This document shows, one piece after another, positions 52,956 through 62,121 of a stretch of 64,000 bases of DNA. Positions within the stretch are counted from its first letter, which is position 1, and every line of letters starts with the position of its first letter. The position numbers and the translations under genes were made by a program. The notes under the pieces were generated by a model. It saw only the letters and a list, made by a program, of their open reading frames with translations. It did not search any database and was not told where the DNA came from. Origin of the DNA: Hyphomicrobiales bacterium (GTDB lineage: Bacteria > Pseudomonadota > Alphaproteobacteria > Rhizobiales > Rhizobiaceae); contig UCKU01000025.1 in assembly GCA_900473185.1 (NCBI GenBank), positions 124,001 through 188,000 of the forward strand. Reading direction: 5' to 3'.

Positions 52956-53621
52956 CTAGTCGCCGATCAGCGAAATAAGCTGGGATTTAGGGGCGGTTGC
53001 GGAAGCGGTGGCCCCAACCGCTTTCCCGCCTTCCATCTTCACCTTACCCTCGGCAAAGAGCCGCAGAGCCTGCGGATAGAGCTGATGTTCGATGGTCAGC
53101 ACGCGTCCCGCCAGCGCATCGGCGGTATCACCCGCAAGCACAGGCACGGCCGCCTGGCCGATAACAGGGCCTTCATCCATGCCTTCGGTGACGAAATGCA
53201 CGGTGCAGCCGGCGATCCGCATGCCTGCGTCGATCGCCCGCTGGTGCGTGTGCAGCCCTGGAAAGAGCGGCAGCAGGGACGGGTGGATATTGATGATCCG
53301 GCCTTCATGGCGCTGGATGAAAGCGCCCGAGAGCAGCCGCATATAGCCGGAAAGGCAGATGATATCAGGTGAAAGCTCGTCAAGCGCGGCAAGGATCGCC
53401 GCCTCGTGCGCGTCCTTGCTGGCATAGTCTTTGCGCACGAAAGCGAAAGTCGGAATGCCCTCGGCCGCCGCCTTGGCGAGCCCGCCCGCATCGGCCTTGT
53501 CGGAGATCACGCCGACGATCTCGGCCGGATAATCCTCAGCCTTTGCCGCCTGCACCAGCGCCATCATGTTGGAGCCGCCGCCGGAAATGAAGACGACGGT
53601 GCGTTTGCGCGGCAAAGTCAT
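52956..53621 (-). CDS. purN: Phosphoribosylglycinamide formyltransferase PurN
   Basis: Transfers formyl from 10-formyl-THF to GAR in purine synthesis; 221 residues. FISGGGSNMM is near the N-terminus. The catalytic NIHPSLLP (His) and the Asp in EGMDEGPVIGQ are present. A C-terminal extension of about 20 residues follows. It overlaps the purM stop by four bases. Confidence 0.96.
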   Translation of the reverse strand: MTLPRKRTVVFISGGGSNMMALVQAAKAEDYPAEIVGVISDKADAGGLAKAAAEGIPTFAFVRKDYASKDAHEAAILAALDELSPDIICLSGYMRLLSGAFIQRHEGRIINIHPSLLPLFPGLHTHQRAIDAGMRIAGCTVHFVTEGMDEGPVIGQAAVPVLAGDTADALAGRVLTIEHQLYPQALRLFAEGKVKMEGGKAVGATASATAPKSQLISLIGD

Positions 53622-54691
53622 AGGGCGAGCGTACCCTTGTAGATCGTACCGGCCTCGCCTTCTGCGCGGGCGACCATGCGGCCGAGCGTCACTACTTTCT
53701 CACCTTCCGCTTCAAGCACCTTGGAGACGGCGGCGACATTCTCTTCGGCAACGACGACGATCATGCCGACGCCACAATTGAAGGTACGCAGCATTTCCCT
53801 GGCCTCGACGCCGCCCGTCTTGGCAAGCCACGAGAAAACGGCCGGCGCCTCGACGGCGGCAAGATCGATCTCAGCGGCGAGATGCTTCGGCAGTACGCGC
53901 GGAATATTTTCAGGAAAACCGCCGCCGGTGATGTGCGCGAGCGCCTTCAGCGCGCCCGTCTCGCGGATCGCCTTCAGAAGCGGTTTCACATAGATGCGGG
54001 TCGGCGTCAGCAGCGCTTCGCCGAGCTTCTTGCCCTCGGCAAACGGTGCCGGCGCATCCCAGCCGAGGCCGGAAAGCGAAACGATCTTGCGCACCAGCGA
54101 GAAGCCATTGGAGTGGACGCCGGAGGAGGAGAGGCCGAGAATGACGTCGCCTTCAGCGATATCGCCCGACGGCAGCAGCTTGCCGCGTTCGGCGGCACCG
54201 ACTGCAAAGCCGGCGAGATCATAGTCGCCCGAGGAATACATGCCCGGCATTTCCGCCGTTTCGCCGCCGATCAGCGCGCAGCCCGCCTCGCGGCAGCCGG
54301 CAGCGATACCGCCGACGATCGCTGCACCCTGGTCCGGGTCGAGCTTGCCGGTCGCGAAATAGTCGAGGAAGAAGAGCGGCTCGGCGCCCTGCACGACGAG
54401 GTCGTTGACGCACATGGCGACGAGGTCGATGCCGACGGTGTCGTGATAGTCCGCGTCGATCGCGATCTTCAATTTGGTGCCGACGCCGTCATTGGCGGCA
54501 ACCAGTACCGGATCGGTGAAACCTGCGGCCTTGAGATCGAAGAGGCCGCCGAAGCCACCGATCTCACCATCGGCACCCGGACGGCGCGTGGAGCGCACGG
54601 CCGGCTTGATCTTCTCCACCATCAGGTTTCCGGCATCGATGTCGACGCCTGCATCGCTATAGGTCAGGCCGTTTCTTCCAGACTGGCTCAT
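53618..54691 (-). CDS. purM: Phosphoribosylformylglycinamidine cyclo-ligase PurM
   Basis: Converts FGAM to AIR with ATP; 357 residues. Motifs are DLVAMCVNDL, IGGETAEMPGMY, SSSGVHSNGFSLVR and GGGFPENIPRVLP. CGGAGA lies 6 bases before ATG 54691. It is divergent from perM. Together with purF and gmk it makes three purine loci in this window. Confidence 0.97.
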   Translation of the reverse strand: MSQSGRNGLTYSDAGVDIDAGNLMVEKIKPAVRSTRRPGADGEIGGFGGLFDLKAAGFTDPVLVAANDGVGTKLKIAIDADYHDTVGIDLVAMCVNDLVVQGAEPLFFLDYFATGKLDPDQGAAIVGGIAAGCREAGCALIGGETAEMPGMYSSGDYDLAGFAVGAAERGKLLPSGDIAEGDVILGLSSSGVHSNGFSLVRKIVSLSGLGWDAPAPFAEGKKLGEALLTPTRIYVKPLLKAIRETGALKALAHITGGGFPENIPRVLPKHLAAEIDLAAVEAPAVFSWLAKTGGVEAREMLRTFNCGVGMIVVVAEENVAAVSKVLEAEGEKVVTLGRMVARAEGEAGTIYKGTLAL

Positions 54692-54844
54692 GGTGATCTC
54701 CGGAGGATTTAAAGCTGCGGATAAAGGACCGCGTCACATGCCGGTCGCAATTGCATGAGAGTGCGCTTTATGCAAGCGTTGCAAGGGAAAAGCCCCCATT
54801 TTCCAGCTAATCCCTGCGCGCTTTCCGGATTCGGTGCAACAGGG

Positions 54845-54874
54845 TTGACCATCTTTGCGCCTCCATCCTATGTG
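54845..54874 (+). promoter_or_regulatory. Candidate promoter of perM-hdaA-ppk-ppx
   Basis: TTGACC, 18 bases, then TATGTG (or N17 and CTATGT), about 60 bases before perM. A fair match to sigma-70 sites in a divergent gap. Confidence 0.5.
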
Positions 54875-54935
54875 CTGGAGCGGCCATGGTCGTTCTAAAG
54901 CGGCATGGGCAGGGCGAGCGATCAGCGGGGAAGCG

Positions 54936-56060
54936 ATGCCACAACAGGTCAGCGGAACGATACTAAAGCGCCAGGTTATCTTCTGGGCGACGGTTCTGCT
55001 CGTTTTCGTCGCTTTCCTTTACATCTTCAGTTCGATCCTGCTGCCCTTCATTGCCGGCATGACGATCGCTTATTTTCTCGATCCGGTGGCCGACAGGCTG
55101 GAGCGGCTGGGCCTGAGCCGCCTGATGGCGACCATCGTCATTCTGGTGGCCTTCGTCATCGTCTTTGCGCTGGCGCTGATGATCCTCATTCCCGTGCTCA
55201 TTACCCAGTTCAACGATTTCGCCCAGCGCCTGCCGGGCTATATCACCCTGCTGCAGCAATTCATCACCGACTACCAGGATTCCGTGCTGCCCGGCTGGAT
55301 CAAAAGCCAGCTCGGCACCATCAAGAATAATTTCTCCACCATCCTGTCGGAAGGCATGGGTTTCCTGACGGGGCTCTTTGCCCAGATCTGGAATTCCGGC
55401 AAGGCGATCGTCGACGTCATCTCTCTGCTCGTCATCACGCCTGTTGTCGCCTTCTATATTCTGCTCGACTGGGACCGCATGGTTGCCAAGGTCGATGAAT
55501 GGGTTCCGCGCAATTATGTGAAAGACGTCCGCCAGATCGCAAGGGAGATGGATCAGGCGATTGCCGGCTTTATCAGAGGGCAGGGTTCGCTCTGCCTCAT
55601 CCTCGGCATTTATTATGCTGTCGGCCTCTCGATCGTAGGCCTGAATTTCGGCCTGCTCATCGGGCTTTTCGCCGGCATGATCAGCTTCATCCCCTATGTC
55701 GGCTCGATGGTCGGGCTTGTGCTCGCAATCGGCGTAGCGATCGTCCAGTTCTGGCCGGATTATGTCTGGATCGTCGCTGTTCTCGCCGTCTTTTTCAGCG
55801 GCCAGTTTCTCGAAGGTAACATCCTCCAGCCGAAGCTCGTTGGCTCCAGCGTTGGCCTGCATCCCGTCTGGCTGATGTTCGCGCTCTTTGCCTTCGGCGC
55901 CCTCTTTGGTTTCGTCGGCCTGCTGATTGCGGTGCCGGCCGCTGCTGCTGTCGGCGTCCTTGTCCGCTTTGCGCTTTCGCTCTACCTTCAAAGCGATCTC
56001 TACTATGGCAGGCTGCCAAGCGGCCGGGCCGGGAAGACGAAATCTGTTTCCGATGAATGA
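54936..56060 (+). CDS. AI-2E/PerM family transporter
   Basis: A 374-residue polytopic membrane protein of the AI-2E exporter superfamily, with about eight membrane segments. Typical stretches are LLPFIAGMTIAYFLDPVADRL and FIPYVGSMVGLVLAIGVAI. GGGGAAG lies before ATG 54936; the earlier frame to 54855 is unlikely. In alphaproteobacteria it precedes hdaA as here. The substrate is unknown. It overlaps hdaA by 8 bases. Confidence 0.88.
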   Translation: MPQQVSGTILKRQVIFWATVLLVFVAFLYIFSSILLPFIAGMTIAYFLDPVADRLERLGLSRLMATIVILVAFVIVFALALMILIPVLITQFNDFAQRLPGYITLLQQFITDYQDSVLPGWIKSQLGTIKNNFSTILSEGMGFLTGLFAQIWNSGKAIVDVISLLVITPVVAFYILLDWDRMVAKVDEWVPRNYVKDVRQIAREMDQAIAGFIRGQGSLCLILGIYYAVGLSIVGLNFGLLIGLFAGMISFIPYVGSMVGLVLAIGVAIVQFWPDYVWIVAVLAVFFSGQFLEGNILQPKLVGSSVGLHPVWLMFALFAFGALFGFVGLLIAVPAAAAVGVLVRFALSLYLQSDLYYGRLPSGRAGKTKSVSDE

Positions 56061-56766
56061 CGTGAAGAACGCTGATCCGAAGCGCAGGGCCGGAGAACAG
56101 CTTCCTTTGGCCTTTTCGCATGACGCTGCAACCGGCCGCGACGACCTCCTGATGTCGGAACGTCTCGCCGCCGCGGTTTCGATCGTCGATGCCTGGCCGA
56201 ACTGGCCGTCGCCGGTCGTCATCCTTGCCGGTCCCGTCGGCTCCGGAAAATCGCATCTCGCCGGCATCTGGAAGGAACTGAGCGGAGCGGAGGCCATCCA
56301 TCCCAACGCCGGTTCCGATGCCGCGATCACAGCTGCGAACGGTCCCGTGTTGTTCGAGGATGTCGACCGGACAGGCTTCGATGACGCCACGCTTTTCCAT
56401 GTCATCAACAGCGTGCGGGAAAACGGCACCAGCCTCTTGATGACGAGCCGTCTCTGGCCCATGTCCTGGCCGGTCACGCTGCCCGATCTGCGTTCGCGCC
56501 TGAAGGCCGCGACGGTCGTCGAGATCGGCGAACCTGACGAGGAACTGCTGTCGCAGGTCATCGTCAAGCTCTTCGCCGATCGGCAGCTTTATATAGATGA
56601 CAAACTCGTCCTTTATATCGTCAATCGCATGGAGCGCTCGCTCAACGCCGCCCAGACGATTGTCGAAAGGCTCGATCGGCTGGCGCTTTCCAGAGGCACA
56701 GGGATCACCCGTTCGCTTGCTGCTGAAGTATTGAATGAATTGGGAAATTCCGGCTCGGGCGATTGA
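56053..56766 (+). CDS. hdaA: DnaA-regulatory ATPase HdaA
   Basis: A 237-residue DnaA-like AAA+ protein without the DnaA DNA-binding domain. Walker A is GPVGSGKSHL, Walker B-like VLFEDVDR, and sensor-II-type C-terminal helices follow. HdaA promotes hydrolysis of DnaA-ATP so that replication fires once. The N-terminal QLPLAF is the clamp-binding motif of Hda proteins. ATG 56053 overlaps perM. It is followed by ppk after 66 bases. Confidence 0.92.
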   Translation: MNDVKNADPKRRAGEQLPLAFSHDAATGRDDLLMSERLAAAVSIVDAWPNWPSPVVILAGPVGSGKSHLAGIWKELSGAEAIHPNAGSDAAITAANGPVLFEDVDRTGFDDATLFHVINSVRENGTSLLMTSRLWPMSWPVTLPDLRSRLKAATVVEIGEPDEELLSQVIVKLFADRQLYIDDKLVLYIVNRMERSLNAAQTIVERLDRLALSRGTGITRSLAAEVLNELGNSGSGD

Positions 56767-56832
56767 CTGTCACAGTTCCGTCGTGAAACTGATATATTCG
56801 CCGAAAGCGATTGAAAGCAGGGTGAGTGGACC

Positions 56833-59037
56833 ATGGACAGCGCATACCAGGAACATCAGGAACCCACTCCGGACAACAGCGCAGACCAGCCGCCGCTGGA
56901 GCAGCTTCTCTCCAGCCCCGAGCGCTTCATCAATCGCGAGTTCTCCTGGCTGCAGTTCAATCGCCGTGTCCTCGAGGAGACGCTGAACACCGAGCATCCG
57001 CTCCTGGAGCGCGTGCGCTTCCTGTCGATCTCGGCCGCCAACCTCGACGAATTCTTCATGGTGCGCGTCGCCGGCCTCGAAGGCCAGGTACGCCAGAGCA
57101 TCGTCGTCAAGAGCCCGGATGGCCGCACACCCGCCGAACAGCTCGATTCGATCCTGAGCGAGATCGATCATCTGCAGATGGAGCAGCAGGCCTCGCTTGC
57201 CGTCCTGCAGCAGTATCTCGCCAAGGAAGACATCCTGATCGTACGTCCGGGTGCGCTCAGCGATGCCGACCGCCAGTGGCTGGCAAACGAGTTCGAGCAG
57301 TCGATCTTCCCGGTGCTGACGCCGCTATCCATCGATCCGGCCCATCCGTTCCCGTTCATACCGAACCTCGGCTTCTCGATCGGCCTGCAGCTCGTCAGCC
57401 GCAGCGGCCGCGATCCGATGACGGCGCTGCTGCGCCTGCCGCCGGCACTCGACCGCTTTGTCCGCCTGCCGGATGACCGCAACACGATCCGCTACATCAC
57501 GCTGGAAGATGTCGCCAACATCTTCATCCACCGGCTTTATCCGGGCTACGAGGTGCAGGGCTCGGGTACGTTCCGCGTCATCAGAGACAGCGATATCGAA
57601 GTCGAGGAAGAGGCCGAGGATCTCGTGCGCTTCTTCGAAACCGCGCTGAAGCGCCGCCGCCGCGGCAAGGTCATCCGCATCGAGACGGATTCCGAAATGC
57701 CGGCTTCGCTGCGCCAGTTCGTGGTGCAGGCACTCAGCATTCCGGATAACCGCGTTGCGGTTCTGCCCGGCCTGCTGGCGCTCAACACCCTCTCTGAAAT
57801 CACCAAGGCGCCGCGCGACGACCTGCGCTTTCCGCCCTACAATGCGCGATTTCCAGAACGTGTCCGTGAACACGCCGGTGATTGCCTCGCCGCCATCAGA
57901 GAAAAGGACATGGTGGTTCACCACCCCTACGAGTCTTTCGACGTGGTGGTCCAATTCCTTCTCCAGGCTGCGCGCGATCCTGACGTTCTGGCGATAAAGC
58001 AGACGCTCTATCGCACCTCCAACGACAGCCCGATCGTGCGCGCCCTGGTCGACGCCGCCGAAGCCGGCAAGTCGGTGACGGCGCTGGTCGAACTCAAGGC
58101 CCGCTTCGACGAGGAAGCCAATATCCGCTGGGCGCGCGATCTGGAACGCGCCGGCGTGCAGGTCGTCTTCGGCTTCATTGAGCTCAAGACCCACGCCAAG
58201 ATGTCGCTGGTCGTGCGCCGTGAGGAAGGCAAGCTGCGCACCTACTGCCATCTCGGCACCGGCAACTACCATCCGATCACCGCGAAGATCTACACGGATC
58301 TGTCCTTCTTCACCTGCAACCCTGTGATCGCCCACGACATGGCGAACATCTTCAACTTCATCACCGGTTACGGTGAGCCGGAAGAAGGGATGCAGCTTGC
58401 CGTTTCGCCCTACACGCTGCGCTCCCGCATCCTTCGCCACATCAACGAAGAGATCGAACATGCCCGGAGCGGCCGCCTGGCGGCGATCTGGATGAAGATG
58501 AACTCGCTGGTCGACCCCGACATCATCGACGCGCTCTATACGGCGAGCCGCGCCGGCGTGGAGATCGATCTCGTCGTGCGCGGCATCTGCTGCCTGCGTC
58601 CCCAAGTGCCGGGCCTCTCCGACAAGATCCGCGTCAAATCGATCGTCGGTCGCTTCCTCGAACACAGCCGCATCTTCTGCTTCGGCAATGGTCATGGCCT
58701 TCCGTCCGACAAGGCTCTCGTCTATATTGGCTCGGCGGACATGATGCCGAGAAACCTCGATCGCCGCGTCGAGACCCTCGTTCCGCTGACGAATCCGACC
58801 GTCCACGAGCAGGTTTTGTCACAGATTATGCTCGGCAATGTGATTGACAATCAACAAAGCTACGAGATATTGCCCGACGGTACGTCACGGCGCATGGAAG
58901 TGCGCAAGGGCGAAGAACCTTTTAATGCGCAGCAATATTTCATGACCAATCCCAGCCTGTCCGGCCGCGGTGAAGCTCTGAAATCGAGTGCGCCGAAGCT
59001 GATCGCCGGTCTGCTCGAAGGCCGAAACAACAAGTAA
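56833..59037 (+). CDS. ppk1: Polyphosphate kinase 1
   Basis: Makes polyphosphate from ATP; 734 residues with N-terminal, H, and two catalytic domains. The phosphohistidine is in ELKTHAKMSLVVRRE; a second essential His is in EHSRIFCFGNG. SPERFINREFSWLQFNRRV is the family start. Adjacent to ppx (10 bases), so synthesis and breakdown of polyphosphate are on one transcript. Confidence 0.96.
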   Translation: MDSAYQEHQEPTPDNSADQPPLEQLLSSPERFINREFSWLQFNRRVLEETLNTEHPLLERVRFLSISAANLDEFFMVRVAGLEGQVRQSIVVKSPDGRTPAEQLDSILSEIDHLQMEQQASLAVLQQYLAKEDILIVRPGALSDADRQWLANEFEQSIFPVLTPLSIDPAHPFPFIPNLGFSIGLQLVSRSGRDPMTALLRLPPALDRFVRLPDDRNTIRYITLEDVANIFIHRLYPGYEVQGSGTFRVIRDSDIEVEEEAEDLVRFFETALKRRRRGKVIRIETDSEMPASLRQFVVQALSIPDNRVAVLPGLLALNTLSEITKAPRDDLRFPPYNARFPERVREHAGDCLAAIREKDMVVHHPYESFDVVVQFLLQAARDPDVLAIKQTLYRTSNDSPIVRALVDAAEAGKSVTALVELKARFDEEANIRWARDLERAGVQVVFGFIELKTHAKMSLVVRREEGKLRTYCHLGTGNYHPITAKIYTDLSFFTCNPVIAHDMANIFNFITGYGEPEEGMQLAVSPYTLRSRILRHINEEIEHARSGRLAAIWMKMNSLVDPDIIDALYTASRAGVEIDLVVRGICCLRPQVPGLSDKIRVKSIVGRFLEHSRIFCFGNGHGLPSDKALVYIGSADMMPRNLDRRVETLVPLTNPTVHEQVLSQIMLGNVIDNQQSYEILPDGTSRRMEVRKGEEPFNAQQYFMTNPSLSGRGEALKSSAPKLIAGLLEGRNNK

Positions 59038-59047
59038 ACTGGACCTA

Positions 59048-60568
59048 ATGGTTGAATCTGAAGCCCAGGGGCGACTTCCGGGAATCGCCCCGGTCTCCGT
59101 TGTCGATATCGGATCGAACTCCATTCGTCTGGTCGTCTACGAAGGCCTGTCTCGTTCGCCGACCATTCTCTTCAACGAAAAGGTTCTTTGCGGCCTCGGC
59201 AAGGGCATAGCCCTGACCGGCAAGATGGATGAAGAAAGCGTCGCCCGGGCACTTCAGGCCCTTCATCGCTTCAAGGCGCTTTCTGATCAGGCGCGCGCCG
59301 CCACAATGTATGTGTTGGCGACAGCTGCAGCGCGAGAGGCGAGCAACGGTCCCGACTTCATCCACCAGGCCGAGACGATCCTGCAGCGGCACGTCCGTAT
59401 TTTGTCCGGTGAGGAAGAGGCGCGCTTCGCCTCGCTCGGCATAATCAGCGGCTTTTACAATCCCGATGGCATTGCCGGCGATCTTGGCGGCGGTTCTCTG
59501 GAGCTGATCGATATCAGGGGCAAGGATGTCAGCGGCGGTATCACCCTGCCGCTCGGCGGTCTGCGCCTGTCCGAATATGCCGGCGGGTCGCTCGCCAAAG
59601 CGCGAGCCTTTGCCCGCAAGCAGGTCAAAACTGCCAAGCTTCTCTCCAAGGGGGAAGGGCGCACCTTCTACGCCGTTGGCGGCACCTGGCGAAACATTGC
59701 CAAGCTGCATATGGAGATCACCCGTTATCCGCTGCATATGATGCAGGGCTACGAGGTGTCTCTTGAAGGCATGACGCAGTTCCTGGATCAGGTCGTCACC
59801 GCCAAGGATTCCAAGGAGCCGGCTCTGCAGGCCGTTTCCAAGCACCGCCGTTCGCTGCTGCCCTTCGGCGCCATCGCCATGAAGGAAGTGCTGAACGCCA
59901 TGAAGCCTTCGGTGATCTCCTTCTCCGCGCAGGGTGTGCGCGAAGGCTATCTCTTTTCGCTGCTGTCCGAATCCGAACGCCGCGCGGATCCGTTGCTGAC
60001 CGCTGCCAGCGAGCTTGCCATCCTGCGTGCCCGTTCGCCGGAGCATGCCCGCGAACTGGCCGATTGGACCGGCCGCATGATGCCGTTCTTCGGCGTTCAG
60101 GAAACCGATGAAGAAAGCCGCTATCGCCAGGCAGCCTGTCTGCTGGCCGATATCAGCTGGCGCGCGCATCCTGATTATCGCGGCGCTCAGGCGCTGAACG
60201 TCATTGCTCACTCCTCCTTCGTCGGCATCAGCCACCCCGGCCGCGCCTTCATCGCCCTGACGAACTACTACCGCTTCGAAGGTCTGCACGACGACGGTTC
60301 CACGGCGCCGCTTGCGACGATCGCTGGTCCGGCTTTCATCGAGCGCGCCAAACTGCTCGGCGGCATGCTGCGCGTCGTCTACCTCTTCTCGGCCTCCATG
60401 CCGGGCATCGTGCGCAACCTGACCTTCCGCAAGGCGTCGTCCCCCGATCTCGATCTGGAATTCGTTGTGCCGCACGAATACCGCGATTTCGCCGGCGAGC
60501 GGCTGGATGGCCGCCTGCAGCAATTGTCGAAGCTGACGAACAAGCGGCTGGCGTTCCGGTTCGAATAG
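59048..60568 (+). CDS. ppx: Exopolyphosphatase (Ppx/GppA)
   Basis: 506 residues of the ASKHA fold. The phosphate-1 motif is VVDIGSNSIRLVVYE, the second GDLGGGSLELIDI. It degrades polyphosphate and may also act on pppGpp. A C-terminal HD-like extension is present (about 320-506). It forms a pair with ppk1. A hairpin at 60604-60632 belongs to the convergent gene. Confidence 0.95.
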   Translation: MVESEAQGRLPGIAPVSVVDIGSNSIRLVVYEGLSRSPTILFNEKVLCGLGKGIALTGKMDEESVARALQALHRFKALSDQARAATMYVLATAAAREASNGPDFIHQAETILQRHVRILSGEEEARFASLGIISGFYNPDGIAGDLGGGSLELIDIRGKDVSGGITLPLGGLRLSEYAGGSLAKARAFARKQVKTAKLLSKGEGRTFYAVGGTWRNIAKLHMEITRYPLHMMQGYEVSLEGMTQFLDQVVTAKDSKEPALQAVSKHRRSLLPFGAIAMKEVLNAMKPSVISFSAQGVREGYLFSLLSESERRADPLLTAASELAILRARSPEHARELADWTGRMMPFFGVQETDEESRYRQAACLLADISWRAHPDYRGAQALNVIAHSSFVGISHPGRAFIALTNYYRFEGLHDDGSTAPLATIAGPAFIERAKLLGGMLRVVYLFSASMPGIVRNLTFRKASSPDLDLEFVVPHEYRDFAGERLDGRLQQLSKLTNKRLAFRFE

Positions 60569-60603
60569 ACCCTCCAGCGAAGACAGCCGACACAGTTGGC
60601 AAA

Positions 60604-60632
60604 CAAAAAGGGCGGCACCTGCGGCGCCGCCC
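60604..60632 (-). terminator. Rho-independent terminator of the phytase-like gene
   Basis: GGGCGGC (60610-60616) pairs with GCCGCCC (60626-60632). On the minus strand it is followed by TTTTTGTTT. It lies 24 bases after the stop and may serve ppx too. Confidence 0.8.
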
Positions 60633-60656
60633 TCCCAATCTGACATCAAACTCGAA

Positions 60657-62012
60657 TTACTTCGCGTTCAGGAACTCGCCAACTTCGAGAATGCTGAACT
60701 CGTTGTTGTCGGCCTTGTTGACGGCGCGGCCGGCCGAAAACGGCAGGTTGTTGTCGTTGCCGACGATGATGTGCGTGGCGTCGACGCGGTCGACGTTTTC
60801 GATCGTCACGAACGGCATGTTGTAGACGCCAGCGATATCGCCGGCCTTCTTCTTGTTGTCCGGATCCTGGATGTTCAGGAGGTCGATATAGCCGATCTTG
60901 CGAACGGCCTTGCCGGCGTTGGCATCATTGAACTCGATCTTGTAGACGCGCTTCAGCTCGGCCGGAGCTTCGAAGCAGTCCGGCTTCGGCTGCTTGGGAT
61001 CGGCGCAAGCCTTGTCCTTCGTGCCGGCGCCGTTGTCGCGTTCGATGACGAGAGCGGTGGACTCGTCGAGCATGTTGAAGTCGCCGATCGAAGCGCCCTT
61101 GTCTTCGAACGGATAGAGCCAGCTGCGGCCGGTCCACTTCTTGGAAGCGACGTCGAACTCGATGACGCGGATGGCGGTGTGGCCGTCAACTGTTTCCATC
61201 TGGCCGTCATTGTAGATGGCGCCTTCGAGCAGGCCGTAGAGCTTGGAGCCGTCCTTCGACATGGCCAGGCCCTCGAAACCGCCGGAGCGCTTCAGGTTGA
61301 AGGCCGGCATCTTGGCGGCCGGGTTGCCCGGCAGCTGGATCAGCGGATTGTCGGGGGACAGGACCGGCTTGCCGTCGAGCGTGGTGGGGATGACGTCCGT
61401 CAGGCGGCCTTCGGTGTCGATCTTCAGGAGGTACGGGCCGAATTCGTCGCCGAGCCAGAAGCCGTCGGCAACCGGCTGCACGGATTCGATATCGAAGTCG
61501 GCGCCGGTCAGATAACGGGTGTCGGAGGCTTCCGTTACGATCGGGAACGGAGCGACCTTGTTCGGGTCGGACAGGAAGACGTTCTTGACGACGTCAACCT
61601 TGTTGGCGTTCCAGTCGAACTTCAGCTGATGCAGGAACAGCATGGAGTCGGATGAGGTGAACTTCGAGCCGAAGCCGTTGTCGGAGAGCGTCCAGAAGGT
61701 GCCGTCGGGCATGGTCTTGATGCCGGAGAAGCCCTGGATCGGCTGGCCGTCGAGCGGCAGCTTGACGTCGGTGATGCGGGCGCCGTCCTTGCCGTCAACC
61801 GTGCCGAGCTTTTCGGTGCGCTTGCGGTCCGGGGTGGTGAACTTGCCGGAGGTCTTGAGAAAAGCCGGCGCATCGGCCGGAGCCGGGGTCAGCGTGTTGG
61901 CAGGCAGGATTGCCTGGCCGGTGAGCTTCGCCGGGAAAAGCTGCTGGTCGGCGGAGGCGGAGCCTGCGACGAGCATGAAAAGTGATACGGAAGCGAAAAG
62001 AACGTTCTTCAT
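60657..62012 (-). CDS. Esterase-like phytase family secreted protein
   Basis: 451 residues with a signal peptide (about 1-21, ending SASA). A beta-propeller-like domain follows with repeated stretches such as FSGIKTMPDGTFWTLSDNG and FEGLAMSKDGSKLYGLLEG. It matches the esterase-like activity of phytase family. No substrate is proven; the family includes phosphate-releasing enzymes. ATG 62012 with the signal peptide is preferred over the frame to 62066. It is next to ppk-ppx, but no Pho box was found. Confidence 0.82.
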   Translation of the reverse strand: MKNVLFASVSLFMLVAGSASADQQLFPAKLTGQAILPANTLTPAPADAPAFLKTSGKFTTPDRKRTEKLGTVDGKDGARITDVKLPLDGQPIQGFSGIKTMPDGTFWTLSDNGFGSKFTSSDSMLFLHQLKFDWNANKVDVVKNVFLSDPNKVAPFPIVTEASDTRYLTGADFDIESVQPVADGFWLGDEFGPYLLKIDTEGRLTDVIPTTLDGKPVLSPDNPLIQLPGNPAAKMPAFNLKRSGGFEGLAMSKDGSKLYGLLEGAIYNDGQMETVDGHTAIRVIEFDVASKKWTGRSWLYPFEDKGASIGDFNMLDESTALVIERDNGAGTKDKACADPKQPKPDCFEAPAELKRVYKIEFNDANAGKAVRKIGYIDLLNIQDPDNKKKAGDIAGVYNMPFVTIENVDRVDATHIIVGNDNNLPFSAGRAVNKADNNEFSILEVGEFLNAK

Positions 62013-62121
62013 GATGTCCCCATAGAACGGAGTGCAAAAGCGCCATCCGCTTAGCAGGGCATTCATGTCGGCACATTGACGATTGGGTGAAGCTTTGGTG
62101 ACGGCCGGATAAAGCCCCGCC

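Noticed and set aside
57325..58806. A 493-codon open frame opposite ppk1
   Set aside because: Antisense to intact ppk1 catalytic domains; no recognisable protein motif.
62013..62121. Pho box upstream of the phytase-like gene
   Set aside because: No pair of CTGTCAT-like half sites with proper spacing was found, only loose resemblance.
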